Of a stretch of 64,000 nt of DNA, positions 53,416 through 64,000 are shown piece by piece. This DNA comes from CAWCUZ01 sp963798795 (lineage in GTDB: Bacteria > Acidobacteriota > Vicinamibacteria > Vicinamibacterales > SCN-69-37). Within the stretch, counting starts at the first letter, position 1; every line of letters starts with the position of its first letter. The stretch is taken from contig CAWCUZ010000001.1 in NCBI GenBank assembly GCA_963798795.1, positions 2,294,001 through 2,358,000 of the forward strand, written 5' to 3'. The translations under genes and the position numbers were made by a program. The notes beneath the pieces were generated by a model, which searched no databases, had not been told where the DNA came from, and worked only from the letters and a program-made list of their open reading frames with translations.

Positions 53416-54250
53416 TTACACGAATTCGACCGGCACCTTCCGCGGGATCAGGCCCTTCTCGAACGCCTCGCCGAAGAACCGCTCGAGCGCGGCCCGTCCG
53501 CGGTCGCCGTAGTCGAGCGTGAGCTGGTTGACGTACATCCCGACGAAGCGATCGGTGGAGCCCCGGTCGAGTCCGCGGCCGAACTGCTGCGCGTACTCCA
53601 CGGCCGCCTCGCGATGCGACAGCGCGTGCGCAATGCTGTCGTGCAGCAGCTTCGAGACCGTCTTCATCGTCTCCCCGCCGAGATCGCGGCGGATGACGTT
53701 GCCGCCGAGGGGCAGCGGCAGGCCGCCCGTCCGCTCGAACCACCACTCGCCGAGGTCGACGATCTTGTGAAAGCCCTCGGCCTCGTAGGTGAGCTGGCCT
53801 TCGTGGATCAGCAGCCCCGCGTCGACTCTGGCCGTCGGCGACCGCCTGCTGGATCCGGTCGAACGGAATGACTTCGTATTCGAACGAGGCGTCGTACAGC
53901 TGCAGCGCGAGGAATGCCGACGTGAGCCGGCCCGGCACGCCGATGGTCAGACCCGCCAGCGGCGCGGAGGGGTCCGGCCGCGGCTCGCGGGTGATCAGGA
54001 CGGGACCGTACCGGTCGCCCATGCTCGCGCCGTGCGGCAGCAGGGCGTACCGATCCAGCAGGTGGGCGTAGGCGTGGAACGATACGGCCGTCACTTCGTA
54101 CCGGCCCTCGAAGGCGGCCCGATTCAGGGTCTCGATGTCGGCGAGCGCCTGGTCGACCTCGACGCCCGGCACCTGGACGGCGCCGCTCGCGAGGCCGTAG
54201 AACATGAACGCATCGTCGGAATCGGGACTGTGCGCCACGGTGATGTGCAT
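53416..54250 (-). CDS. mqnD: 1,4-dihydroxy-6-naphthoate synthase MqnD, one frame break
   Basis: About 275 residues. ITVAHSPDSDDAFMFYGLAS is the MqnD start signature; then VTAVSFHAYAHLLDRYALLP, PLAGLTIGVPGRLTSAFLAL. Near 53820 the frame changes and continues LLIHEGQLTYEAEGFHKIVD, GGLPLPLGGNVIRRDLGG, SIAHALSHREAAVEYAQQFG and FVGMYVNQLTLDYGDRG to the stop. Complete across the break. It makes the naphthoate ring from cyclic dehypoxanthinyl futalosine. With mqnE at 44.6 kb it shows menaquinone is made by the futalosine pathway. Confidence 0.88.
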
Positions 54251-54289
54251 ACAGAAATTCCAAGGTCCCTCGGGTCCGACGCGCGGCGA

Positions 54290-54350
54290 TCCCGATCGCC
54301 GATTGACGATAACCCGATCACGATTGAAGATCCCCGATTGGCGATTGCCA
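54290..54350. repeat. Degenerate GATTGCC/CCGATTG-type repeat
   Basis: Scattered CGATTGACG, CGATCACGATTG, CCCGATTGGCGATTGCC words between mqnD and otsB, a worn version of the array at 38530. No gene in this 126-bp gap. Confidence 0.5.
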
Positions 54351-54376
54351 GATGCGCCGGTCCCGGCTTGCGGGTC

Positions 54377-55168
54377 TCATCCCAGCCCCCTCAGAAACAC
54401 GCCGACTGCGGCCGGGCCGGAGAGCCGCCACTCGATCAGGTGCGTGTGCGGGCGCTCGCCGACGCCGATCGCGAGATCGGCATCGCCGAGGGCCAGGAAC
54501 GCATCCTCGTCGGTGCGATCGTCGCCGAGGTAGATCACCGGGAGGTCGTCGCCGGACCGGCCGGCCACGGTCTTGCGGATCCACTCCACGGCGCGGCCCT
54601 TGTGCCAGTCCACCGCCGGCAGCACCTCGAAGGCTGCGGCGTCCGGGCAGCAGCTTCAGCACGCCCGCCTCGAGCCGCGGCTCGACCAGCGCCTCGAACA
54701 TCTCGAGGGCGCGCGCGCCGTCTTCGTCGGTGGCCAGCCGCACGTGGCACGTCAGCGCGTACTTCTTGTTTTCGATCAGCACGCCGGGGCACCACGCCAG
54801 CTCGCGCGCCGGCCTGGGTCGCGAGGTCGTGGATGACCGGCGCGATGAGCTCCAGCGACGGATGGCGGAACGCGACGACCGGCCCTTCGATCTCGAGGCC
54901 GTGCAGCCCGGCGACGTATTCCGGCGCCGGCCCGACCCGCTGTCGCACGTCGGGCAGGCGCCGGCCGCTGACCACGCCCACCGTGAACGCTTCGAACGCG
55001 GTGACGCGCTCGAAGGGCATCCGCACCTCGGGGGCCATCACCGCGTCGGCCGGCCGTCGGCGCGATCTCCGCCAGCGTGCCGTCGAAATCCGAGAGCAAC
55101 AGCGCCGGGCGCCCGCGAAGCCGCCGTTTCACTTCGTCGGCGACCGCCCCGGCGTCGTCGAACGCCAT
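54377..55168 (-). CDS. otsB: Trehalose-6-phosphate phosphatase, about three frame breaks
   Basis: HAD-type OtsB. From ATG 55168: ALLLSDFDGTLAEIAPT (nucleophile Asp); after ~55055, RVTAFEAFTVGVVSGRRLPD, YVAGLHGLEIEGPVVAFRHP; after ~54815, LIENKKYALTCHVRLATDED; after ~54650, VLPAVDWHKGRAVEWIRKTV, VIYLGDDRTDEDAFLALGDA (Mg site). Ends VGVFLRGLG*. All motifs exist in order over four frame segments, so assembly indels are likely. Removes phosphate from trehalose-6-phosphate; 24 nt after the TPS gene. Confidence 0.87.
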
Positions 55169-55191
55169 CCCCGCACCTCGAGCCGTGCTCT

Positions 55192-57895
<2,704 letters not shown>

Positions 57896-57899
<4 letters not shown>

Positions 57900-59084
57900 C
57901 GGCGCGCTCCCGGCCGCCAGCGCGGCACGACGATCAGCGCGAACAGCTCGAACGCCGCCGTGCCGATGGCCACCACGCTGAGCACCGTGGCGCCCTCCTC
58001 GGGCGGCAGAATCTGGCGGAAATTCAAGGCGAACGCCACGGCCAGAACGCCCGGCGGCATCAGGTAGGCGGCGAGATCGCCGGGCCGGACGTCGGCCAGG
58101 CCCGCGGACGCCCACGCGCCGGCCACCTTGCCGGCGAGACGAAACAGCAGGTACGGGGCCAGGAGCCATGCCGCGACCAGCGTCGGCTGCCAGAGCGCGC
58201 CGGCCGTCATGAGCAGCAGCACCACCAGCGGGTGCTGCACCTTGCTCAGGTCGGACCGGACGATCTCGTCGGCGCGCCCCGGCGCCATCGTCCAGCACAG
58301 TCCCGCGACCAGCCCGACGCTGAGCGGTGAGGTGTGCAGGTACACGGCGGCGCCGCCGGCGAGCGCGAGCGCGCCCAGCACGAACACCGCCCGTTCCGCA
58401 GCCGATGCGGCCCGCTCGAACAGCAGCCACCCGAGCGCGCCCGCGGCCAGACCGGCAATGAGCGGTCCGAGGCCCGGCAGCCACGCACTGTGCCCGGTGG
58501 GCACGATGGCGAAGGCCGCCGTCGCCAGCGCAATCGGCAGCACGTCGTCCAGGTCCGCCACGCGCGTCGCGATGCCCGCGGCCGGCTCCGAGTCGGGATC
58601 CGCCGAGGTCGCCGACGATGCGGACGCGCACAGCCCCAGCGCGAGCGCCAGGAACCCGAGTGGCACCTGCAGCGGCACTTCCGTGACGTCGACGAAGAAC
58701 ATCGTCGCGCCGGCTACCGCCGTGATCGTGACGAGGCTCTCGAGGCTGGCCGCGGCGAACAGGCGCGCCGCGGTGCGAATCTCGCGCCCGAGCGCAATGC
58801 CCGCCAGCGCCCCCAGTACCGACCAGCGCCACGGTCACGGCCAGGTCGAGGTGGCCCAGCACCGTCGGCGAGAGCACGCCGAGCACCCGAGGGCCGAGGA
58901 GAAAGCCGAGCGGAAGAAAGACGATCGCGGGAGTGAGCGACGGCGCAAGACCGAGGGCCGATCGCGTGCGCAGCAGCCTGAGGAGTCTGGTGAGGCCCGA
59001 GGGTCTCGGCGCGCCGAGCCGGCGGTCCAGCGGATCCGGGCCGCCCAGTTCCCGTCGGCGAACGTCCCGCGCCGGTCGTTCCAT
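57896..59084 (-). CDS. Na+/H+ exchanger (Kef/CPA)-like protein, one frame break
   Basis: About 395 residues. ATG 59084 overlaps the stop of the upstream gene (TGATG). The first part is LAPSLTPAIVFLPLGFLLGP, VLGHLDLAVTVALV; near 58830 the frame changes and continues SVLGALAGIALGREIRTAAR, TMFFVDVTEVPLQVPLGFLA, DVLPIALATAAFAIVPTG, LSVGLVAGLCWTMAPGRADE. It ends VVAIGTAAFELFALIVVPRW. Around eleven TM helices. It lacks an obvious Asp-Asp ion site of CPA2, so it may be a partner of the fused antiporter. Confidence 0.72.
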
Positions 59085-59899
59085 CAGGACCCGCCCCGGC
59101 CGGCGGTCATCCGGGTCACGACCTCATCGAGCGCGGCGGGTCCCACGACGGCCGTGCCCTCGGGCTGACGGACCGTCAACCCGATGAACCGCCCGTCGAG
59201 CGCGAACAGGAACGCCCCGGCCGGGGCGTCCGGCCTCCCGCCGAGCACGAGCAGCGTGGCGTTCCAGGCATTCTCGGTGACCGCATCGACGCGGCCGATG
59301 AACACCGGCCGGGCGGATGGACCGCCGATCCCGGGCTCGACCAGCGCGACGTAGCTGGAATCCCAGAAATCGTTCATCCGCCACCCGAACGCACCGGCGC
59401 TGGCGGCCTCCGACACGCGCACGAGTGCCACATGCCGATCGGAATCGGTCGCCGTCACCTTGATGGGCGCCGTCTCCCCGTGGAAGCCGGTGATCTGCCA
59501 GCCGTCCGGGACGTAGGCGATCGCGAGGTCCTGCGAGACCCGCAGCGCCGCGGCGAGCTGATGCGCCTCGGCGGGTTCGGTGACCTGGGCGGCACCGGCC
59601 CTGGGTGGCGCCGCCAATCCGCCCGGCCGCGCGCTGGCGACCGCCGGCCCGAGGTCCAGGATGACGAACGAGCCGCCCACCTGCTGGGCGACGGTGGCGA
59701 TCGCCGCGGCGAGGTCGTCGAACGTCCCTCGCGCCGCGAGCCGCTCGAGCGGATTCGACGAGGGTGAGACGGTCGTCAAATCCGCCGCTGGATACCGGAA
59801 CCTTGCGAGTACCAGGAGCACCGCCACCGAGACGACGATCACGAGCACGAGGAGCCGAATCTCGCGGCCGGAGCGTTCGTCGTTGCCGTTGGTAGGCAT
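59084..59899 (-). CDS. Membrane-anchored protein with degenerate trypsin-like fold
   Basis: 271 residues. One N-terminal TM (IRLLVLVIVVSVAVLLVLAR) places the rest outside. The body includes FDDLAAAIATVAQQVGGSFV, DSDRHVALVRVSEAASAGAF, FIGRVDAVTENAWNATLLVL and PAGAFLFALDGRFIGLTVRQ. The last block mimics the HtrA 'GxSGGPLFDxDGxVIGI' strand, but the catalytic serine motif is replaced by GAFLF, so it is unlikely to be a protease. First gene of the tightly overlapped antiporter-trehalose group. Function unknown; a sensor or chaperone role is possible. Confidence 0.65.
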   Translation of the reverse strand: MPTNGNDERSGREIRLLVLVIVVSVAVLLVLARFRYPAADLTTVSPSSNPLERLAARGTFDDLAAAIATVAQQVGGSFVILDLGPAVASARPGGLAAPPRAGAAQVTEPAEAHQLAAALRVSQDLAIAYVPDGWQITGFHGETAPIKVTATDSDRHVALVRVSEAASAGAFGWRMNDFWDSSYVALVEPGIGGPSARPVFIGRVDAVTENAWNATLLVLGGRPDAPAGAFLFALDGRFIGLTVRQPEGTAVVGPAALDEVVTRMTAGRGGS

Positions 59900-59960
59900 G
59901 GGGGGAAGTCAGCTCGTATGAGGCGTCCGGCCGCGGGACCGGCCGTCCGTCCGTTCCGGA

Positions 59961-61118
59961 CTAGTGCGCGTGGGCGACCTGGCGCAGGCGGCGGACGACG
60001 GCCGTGAACTTCTCCACGGCATAGTCCACATCGTCTTCCGTCGTGAAGCGGCCGAGTCCGAAGCGGATGGCCGCCGGCGGTACGGCGTGCTCGCCGAACA
60101 GCGCGCGCAGCACGTGCGACGGCGTGGCCGAGGCCAATCCGCACGCCGAGCCGGACGACACCGCGATGTCGCCGACGCCGATGATCAGCGATTCGCCGTC
60201 GACCCCGTCGAAGCACACGTGCAGGTTGTGCGGCAGCCGGTGCTCGAGCGACCCATTCACGGTCACGCCGTCGAGCTCGGCCCGGAGTCCGGCCAGCAGC
60301 CGGTCGCGCAGCGCGCCCAGGCGCGCCGACTCGTCCGGCATCCCGGCGCGTCCGATCGCGCACGCGGCGCCCAGCCCGACGATGCCCGGGACATTGAGCG
60401 TGCCCGAGCGCAAGCCGCGTTCCTGGCCGCCGCCCAGCAGCAGCGGCGCCAGCGACACGCCCTTGCGCACGTACAGCGCGCCGCATCCCTTCGGGCCGTA
60501 CATCTTGTGGCCGGTGAGCGACAGCAGGTCGATGCCCATCGCCCCGACGTCGATCGGAATTTTGGCCACCGCCTGCGCCCCGTCGACGTGCAGCAGCGCG
60601 CCGGCCTCGTGCGCGACGGCCGCCACCTCGGCCAGCGGCTGCACGACGCCGATCTCGTTGTTCGCGCCCATGACGCTGACGAGCGCCGTCTCCGGGGTCG
60701 TGATCGCACGCAGCGCGTCCAGATCGACGCGGCCGTCGCCGGTCACCGGCGCGCTCGTGACGCGCCAGCCCCGGCCGGCGAGCCGTCCCGCGGCCTCGAT
60801 CACCGACTTGTGCTCGATGGCCGAGACGACGAGGTGACGCCGGTCCGGGGCGGCCCGGCCGGCCGCGCCGCAAATCGCGAAGTTGTTCGACTCGGTCGCG
60901 CCGCTCGTGAACACGATCTCGCGCGGCGCCGCGCCGATGAGCGTGGCCACCTCGCGCCGGGCGGCTTCCACCGCCTCCTGCGCCTTCCAGCCCCATGCGT
61001 GGCTCGCAGACGCCGGATTGCCGAACGCCTCCGTGAAGTACGGCAGCATCGCGTCGACGACCCGCGGATCGACCGGCGTCGTCGCGTGATAGTCGAGATA
61101 GACAGGCTTGTGCGGCAT
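59961..61118 (-). CDS. iscS: Cysteine desulfurase (IscS/NifS family)
   Basis: 385 residues from ATG 61118. VYLDYHATTPVDPRVVDAML, FTSGATESNNFAICGAAG, SAIEHKSVIEAAGRLA, LHVDGAQAVAKIPIDV, then PLP-Lys motif SLTGHKMYGPKGCGALYV, and catalytic Cys loop AVSSGSACGLASATPSHVLR. It ends FGLGRFTTEDDVDYAVEKFT. Supplies persulfide sulfur for Fe-S clusters and thio-cofactors. The trehalose/antiporter group follows 61 nt downstream and may share its transcript. Confidence 0.93.
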   Translation of the reverse strand: MPHKPVYLDYHATTPVDPRVVDAMLPYFTEAFGNPASASHAWGWKAQEAVEAARREVATLIGAAPREIVFTSGATESNNFAICGAAGRAAPDRRHLVVSAIEHKSVIEAAGRLAGRGWRVTSAPVTGDGRVDLDALRAITTPETALVSVMGANNEIGVVQPLAEVAAVAHEAGALLHVDGAQAVAKIPIDVGAMGIDLLSLTGHKMYGPKGCGALYVRKGVSLAPLLLGGGQERGLRSGTLNVPGIVGLGAACAIGRAGMPDESARLGALRDRLLAGLRAELDGVTVNGSLEHRLPHNLHVCFDGVDGESLIIGVGDIAVSSGSACGLASATPSHVLRALFGEHAVPPAAIRFGLGRFTTEDDVDYAVEKFTAVVRRLRQVAHAH

Positions 61119-61196
61119 GAGGGCTACATGGAATTGTATGGGAACAGGACCTCGGCCGTCATTCGCGGACCGACGCCCGGGGCCGGGAGGCATGCC

Positions 61197-63578
61197 ATGC
61201 GCCGAATGACGGGATCCAGCGCGATTGCGGCCGCGCTTGCGCTGGCCGCGCTCGCCACGATTCGCGCCCAGACGCCGGCCCGGGCCGACGCCGACTACCT
61301 GCTGCACGCGTTCGACACGTTTCAGCAGATGCAGCGCGCGTCGCCCTACCAGGCGCTGCCGTGGCAGTTCATCGGGCCGACGAACATCAGCGGACGGGTC
61401 GCCGACATCGCCGTGGCGGACACGGCCGCGGGACGCGCCATCTACGTGGCGGGCGCGACCGGCGGGATCTGGAAGAGCACCGACCACGGCGCGTCCTGGA
61501 CGCCGATCTTCGAACACCAGGCGACGGCCAGCCTCGGCGACCTGGCCGTTGCGCCGTCCAACCCGGACATCGTCTGGGCCGGCACGGGCGAGGCCAACAT
61601 CTTCCGCGCGTCCCTCGCCGGCACGGGCGTCTACAGGTCCTCCGACGCCGGCCGGACGTGGCAGCACATGGGGCTCACCGATACGCACACGATCGCGCGG
61701 ATCGTCGTGCACCCCACGAACCCCGACGTCGTCTACGTGGCCGCAGCCGGCCACGAATGGACCGACAACGAGATGCGCGGCGTGTTCAAGACCACCGACG
61801 GCGGCCGTACGTGGAAGAAGGTGCTCTACCGGAGCCCGCGCACCGGCGCCATCGACCTGCTGATGGACCCGTCCGACCCGGCGACGCTCTACGCCGCCAT
61901 GTGGCAGCGCGTGCGGCGCAAGTGGAGCGACCCCCGCGTCGAGCCCGGCTACGGCGAAGGCGGAATCTGGAAGACCACCGACGCGGGCGCCACGTGGACG
62001 GAGGCGGACCTGGGACTGTCGTCGCCCCCGTTGCGCGGCCGGATCGGCCTCGACATCTCGCGGTCGAATCCGAGCGTGCTCTACGCCCTCGTGGACAGCT
62101 ATGATCAGGGCCGTCCCGCCCGGCCCAACGAGAACGACGCGTACGGCAGGCCGTTGCCGCCGGGCAAGGGCATCATTCGCGGCATGGAGATTTACCGGAC
62201 CGACGACAAGGCCGGAACCTGGCACCGGGTGAGCGGCCAGACTCCGCAGACGGCCCAGCAGATGATGGGCCTGACGAACACGTACGGCTGGGTGTTCGCG
62301 CAGATTCGCGTGGACCCGGCCGACGTCGACACCGTGTACGCGCTCGGGCTCAGCGTCAACGTGTCGCACGATGGGGGCGCGACGTTCGCCCGGATGAACG
62401 CCAGCCACGGCGACAACCACGCGCTGTGGATCGACCCGAAGAACCCGAAGATCCTCTACAACGGCAACGACGGAGGCTTCACGATGAGCGAGGACGGCGG
62501 GCAGAGCTGGACGGCCGCCACCGCCATCCACCTGACCCAGTTCTACAACGTCGAGCTCGATCCCGCGACGCCGTTCCACGCGTGGGGCTCGGCGCAGGAC
62601 TTTGGCAGCTATCGCGTCGGCGTCGACCTCGCCGGCGGCCGCGATCGGCTGCAGCCGCTCGCGTGGCAGGCCATCAGCGGCGGCGAGGGCACCAACTTCG
62701 CGGTCGACCCCACCGACCCGGACGTGTACTACGCGCACAGCTACTACGGTCACTTCTCCCGCACGGACCTGTCGCCCGAACCGGGCGCCGGGGCGGGCGG
62801 GCGCGGGCGCGGCGGCGTCAGCCGAGGCTCGAGCACGTCGATCGTGCCGCCCGTCGCCGCTGGCGACCCGGTGCTGCGCGGCCAGTGGATGGCGCCGATC
62901 ATCGTGTCGGTGTTCGATCACCGGACGATCTACGCCGGCTACCAGTACGTCTTCCGGTCGCGTGACGAAGGCGATACCTGGGATCGCATCAGCGGCGATC
63001 TCACGGGGAACAAGACGGCCCAGATGGGTGAGAACCCGTCGGCCATCCCGTACCAGACGATCGTCGCACTGGCCGAATCGCCGAAGCAGGCCGGCCTGCT
63101 CTACGCCGGCACCGACGACGGGCGTCTTCACGTCACACGCGACGACGGCAGGACGTGGACGGATCTGACCTCGAACCTGCCGCAGCGCAAGTGGATCTCG
63201 CGCGTGGTCCCGTCGGCGTTCGACGAGGGCACCGTGTACGTGACCCAGCGGGGGCGCGAGGACGACGACTTCGCGCCCTACGTGTACAAGTCCACCGACT
63301 TCGGCCGGACGTTCACCGGCCTGACCGCGAATCTGCCGGCTGGTCCGGTGAACGTCATCCGCGAGGATCCGCGCAACGCCAGCACGCTGTACCTGGGCAC
63401 CGACTTCGGCGCGTTCCTCAGCACGAACGGCGGCGGCCGCTGGGACGTGCTCGGCAGCCTGCCGACGGTCGAAGTCGCGGACCTGCAGATTCACCCGCGC
63501 GATCTGATCATCGTCGCGGCGACCTACGGGCGCGGGATGTTCGCGATGGACGCCCGGCTCGTGGGAGGTGGTCGATGA
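61197..63578 (+). CDS. Secreted BNR/Asp-box propeller protein (VPS10/sortilin-like)
   Basis: 793 residues from ATG 61197; ATG 61192 is in another frame. Signal peptide (MRRMTGSSAIAAALALAALA). Repeated Asp boxes: IWKSTDHGASWTPIF, VYRSSDAGRTWQHMG, VFKTTDGGRTWKKVL, IWKTTDAGATWTEAD, FTMSEDGGQSWTAAT, YVFRSRDEGDTWDRIS, LHVTRDDGRTWTDLT. These form one or two large propellers. A Gly/Arg-rich insert (GAGAGGRGRGGVSRGSST) interrupts one blade. No sorting tag or catalytic motif. Role unknown; relatives are common secreted acidobacterial proteins. The stop overlaps the glgE start. Confidence 0.88.
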   Translation: MRRMTGSSAIAAALALAALATIRAQTPARADADYLLHAFDTFQQMQRASPYQALPWQFIGPTNISGRVADIAVADTAAGRAIYVAGATGGIWKSTDHGASWTPIFEHQATASLGDLAVAPSNPDIVWAGTGEANIFRASLAGTGVYRSSDAGRTWQHMGLTDTHTIARIVVHPTNPDVVYVAAAGHEWTDNEMRGVFKTTDGGRTWKKVLYRSPRTGAIDLLMDPSDPATLYAAMWQRVRRKWSDPRVEPGYGEGGIWKTTDAGATWTEADLGLSSPPLRGRIGLDISRSNPSVLYALVDSYDQGRPARPNENDAYGRPLPPGKGIIRGMEIYRTDDKAGTWHRVSGQTPQTAQQMMGLTNTYGWVFAQIRVDPADVDTVYALGLSVNVSHDGGATFARMNASHGDNHALWIDPKNPKILYNGNDGGFTMSEDGGQSWTAATAIHLTQFYNVELDPATPFHAWGSAQDFGSYRVGVDLAGGRDRLQPLAWQAISGGEGTNFAVDPTDPDVYYAHSYYGHFSRTDLSPEPGAGAGGRGRGGVSRGSSTSIVPPVAAGDPVLRGQWMAPIIVSVFDHRTIYAGYQYVFRSRDEGDTWDRISGDLTGNKTAQMGENPSAIPYQTIVALAESPKQAGLLYAGTDDGRLHVTRDDGRTWTDLTSNLPQRKWISRVVPSAFDEGTVYVTQRGREDDDFAPYVYKSTDFGRTFTGLTANLPAGPVNVIREDPRNASTLYLGTDFGAFLSTNGGGRWDVLGSLPTVEVADLQIHPRDLIIVAATYGRGMFAMDARLVGGGR

Positions 63579-64000
63579 GCCAGGCGTCGCACCGCGCGCT
63601 GTCATGGCTCGTGCCGCGTGACCGTCGCCGCGCCGTCGTCGAGCACCTGGCGCCCCAGATCGACGGGGGGCGGTTTCCGATCAAACGCACGGTCGGCGAG
63701 CCCGTCGAAGTGGAAGCCGATGCCTTTGCCGATGGCCACGACACCCTGCGCGTCGTGCTCCGCTACCGGCGGCTGGGCGAGTCGGGCGCCGACTGGATCG
63801 AGCTGCCGATGAAGCCGCTCGGCAACGACCGGTGGCGCGCCGAGTTCTCGCCGGGCGGCACGGGCTATGCCGAGTACACGGTCGCGGCCTGGGTGGATCA
63901 CTTCGCCTCGTGGCGCCGCGAGCTGCAGATCAAGTTCGAGGCGGGCGACCCGGTCGGCAGCGAATTGCTGGAAGGCGCCGACCTGCTGCGCCGGGCCGCG
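63575..64000 (+). CDS. glgE: Maltosyltransferase GlgE, N-terminal part (cut by window end)
   Basis: About 142 residues visible. HLAPQIDGGRFPIKRTVGEP, VEVEADAFADGHDTLRVVLR, RWRAEFSPGGTGYAEYTVAA, WVDHFASWRRELQIKF. This is the DUF3416 N-terminal beta domain unique to alpha-1,4-glucan:maltose-1-phosphate maltosyltransferase. ATG 63575 overlaps the previous stop (ATGA). GlgE extends glucan with maltose-1-phosphate made from trehalose, which fits the TPS/TPP genes 8 kb away. Confidence 0.85.
   Translation, partial: MSQASHRALSWLVPRDRRRAVVEHLAPQIDGGRFPIKRTVGEPVEVEADAFADGHDTLRVVLRYRRLGESGADWIELPMKPLGNDRWRAEFSPGGTGYAEYTVAAWVDHFASWRRELQIKFEAGDPVGSELLEGADLLRRAA

Noticed and set aside
59964..61140. Plus-strand frame continuous with the BNR protein through the cysteine desulfurase
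   Set aside because: The desulfurase on the minus strand is intact with all motifs; the true BNR start with signal peptide is ATG 61197.
61119..63605. Minus-strand frame extending the cysteine desulfurase by over 800 codons
   Set aside because: It lies antisense to the BNR repeats and shows no domain; the desulfurase starts at MPHKPVYLDYHATTP.

Overview
The window is GC-rich DNA, almost fully coding on both strands, and looks like an Acidobacteriota chromosome, probably the Vicinamibacteria side. The inference rests on gene content: three full-length MacB/FtsX permeases of the acidobacterial duplicated orphan class (ADOP) with PadR regulators, two Ser/Thr kinases with TolB-like/TPR or PD40 sensor halves, secreted GH3 and GH36-like enzymes, a BNR/Asp-box propeller protein, and menaquinone synthesis by the futalosine route. 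No rRNA, phage, IS or CRISPR was seen; one tRNA (Arg-ACG) is present.

Layout. 0-23 kb is an accessory zone: five type II toxin-antitoxin modules (PIN, Doc/Fic) alternate with intact ADOP permeases and several decayed ADOP or PadR-ADOP remnants. It also holds a sulfatase fused in frame to a Phd-type antitoxin, a broken formylglycine-generating enzyme, a cNMP-binding histidine kinase, a GH3 glucosidase and a drug exporter. 23-41 kb carries a GH36-like glycosidase, an EamA transporter, two kinases near two copies of a ~67-nt non-coding element, the tRNA, a hydrolase fused to two SnoaL domains, a membrane glycosyltransferase, an amidohydrolase-CIA30 protein and a NagZ-like GH3.

40.7-54 kb is housekeeping cofactor metabolism: MoaB/MoeA (molybdopterin), Fe/Mn superoxide dismutase, NadA, MqnE and MqnD (futalosine pathway), YjbQ, and a cobalamin riboswitch followed by a B12 receptor and BtuD-BtuC-BtuF, then GmhA. 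54-64 kb combines trehalose and ion transport: a chain of overlapping minus-strand genes (membrane protein, CPA-type antiporter, antiporter fused to trehalose-6-phosphate synthase, trehalose-6-phosphatase) behind a cysteine desulfurase. On the other strand are a propeller protein and the start of GlgE, which uses trehalose-derived maltose-1-phosphate.

Two patterns cut across the genes. First, short repeats are everywhere: palindromes with a GGGTCTGAAGACCC-like core, and 7- or 8-bp tandem arrays in gaps, at start and stop codons, inside the riboswitch and inside coding sequence. Second, at least a dozen otherwise conserved genes, most between 40.7 and 59 kb, are split by one to five frame changes while their catalytic residues are intact. 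That is better explained by indel errors in the assembly than by decay. It differs from the truly deleted ADOP, PadR and FGE remnants in the first 23 kb.
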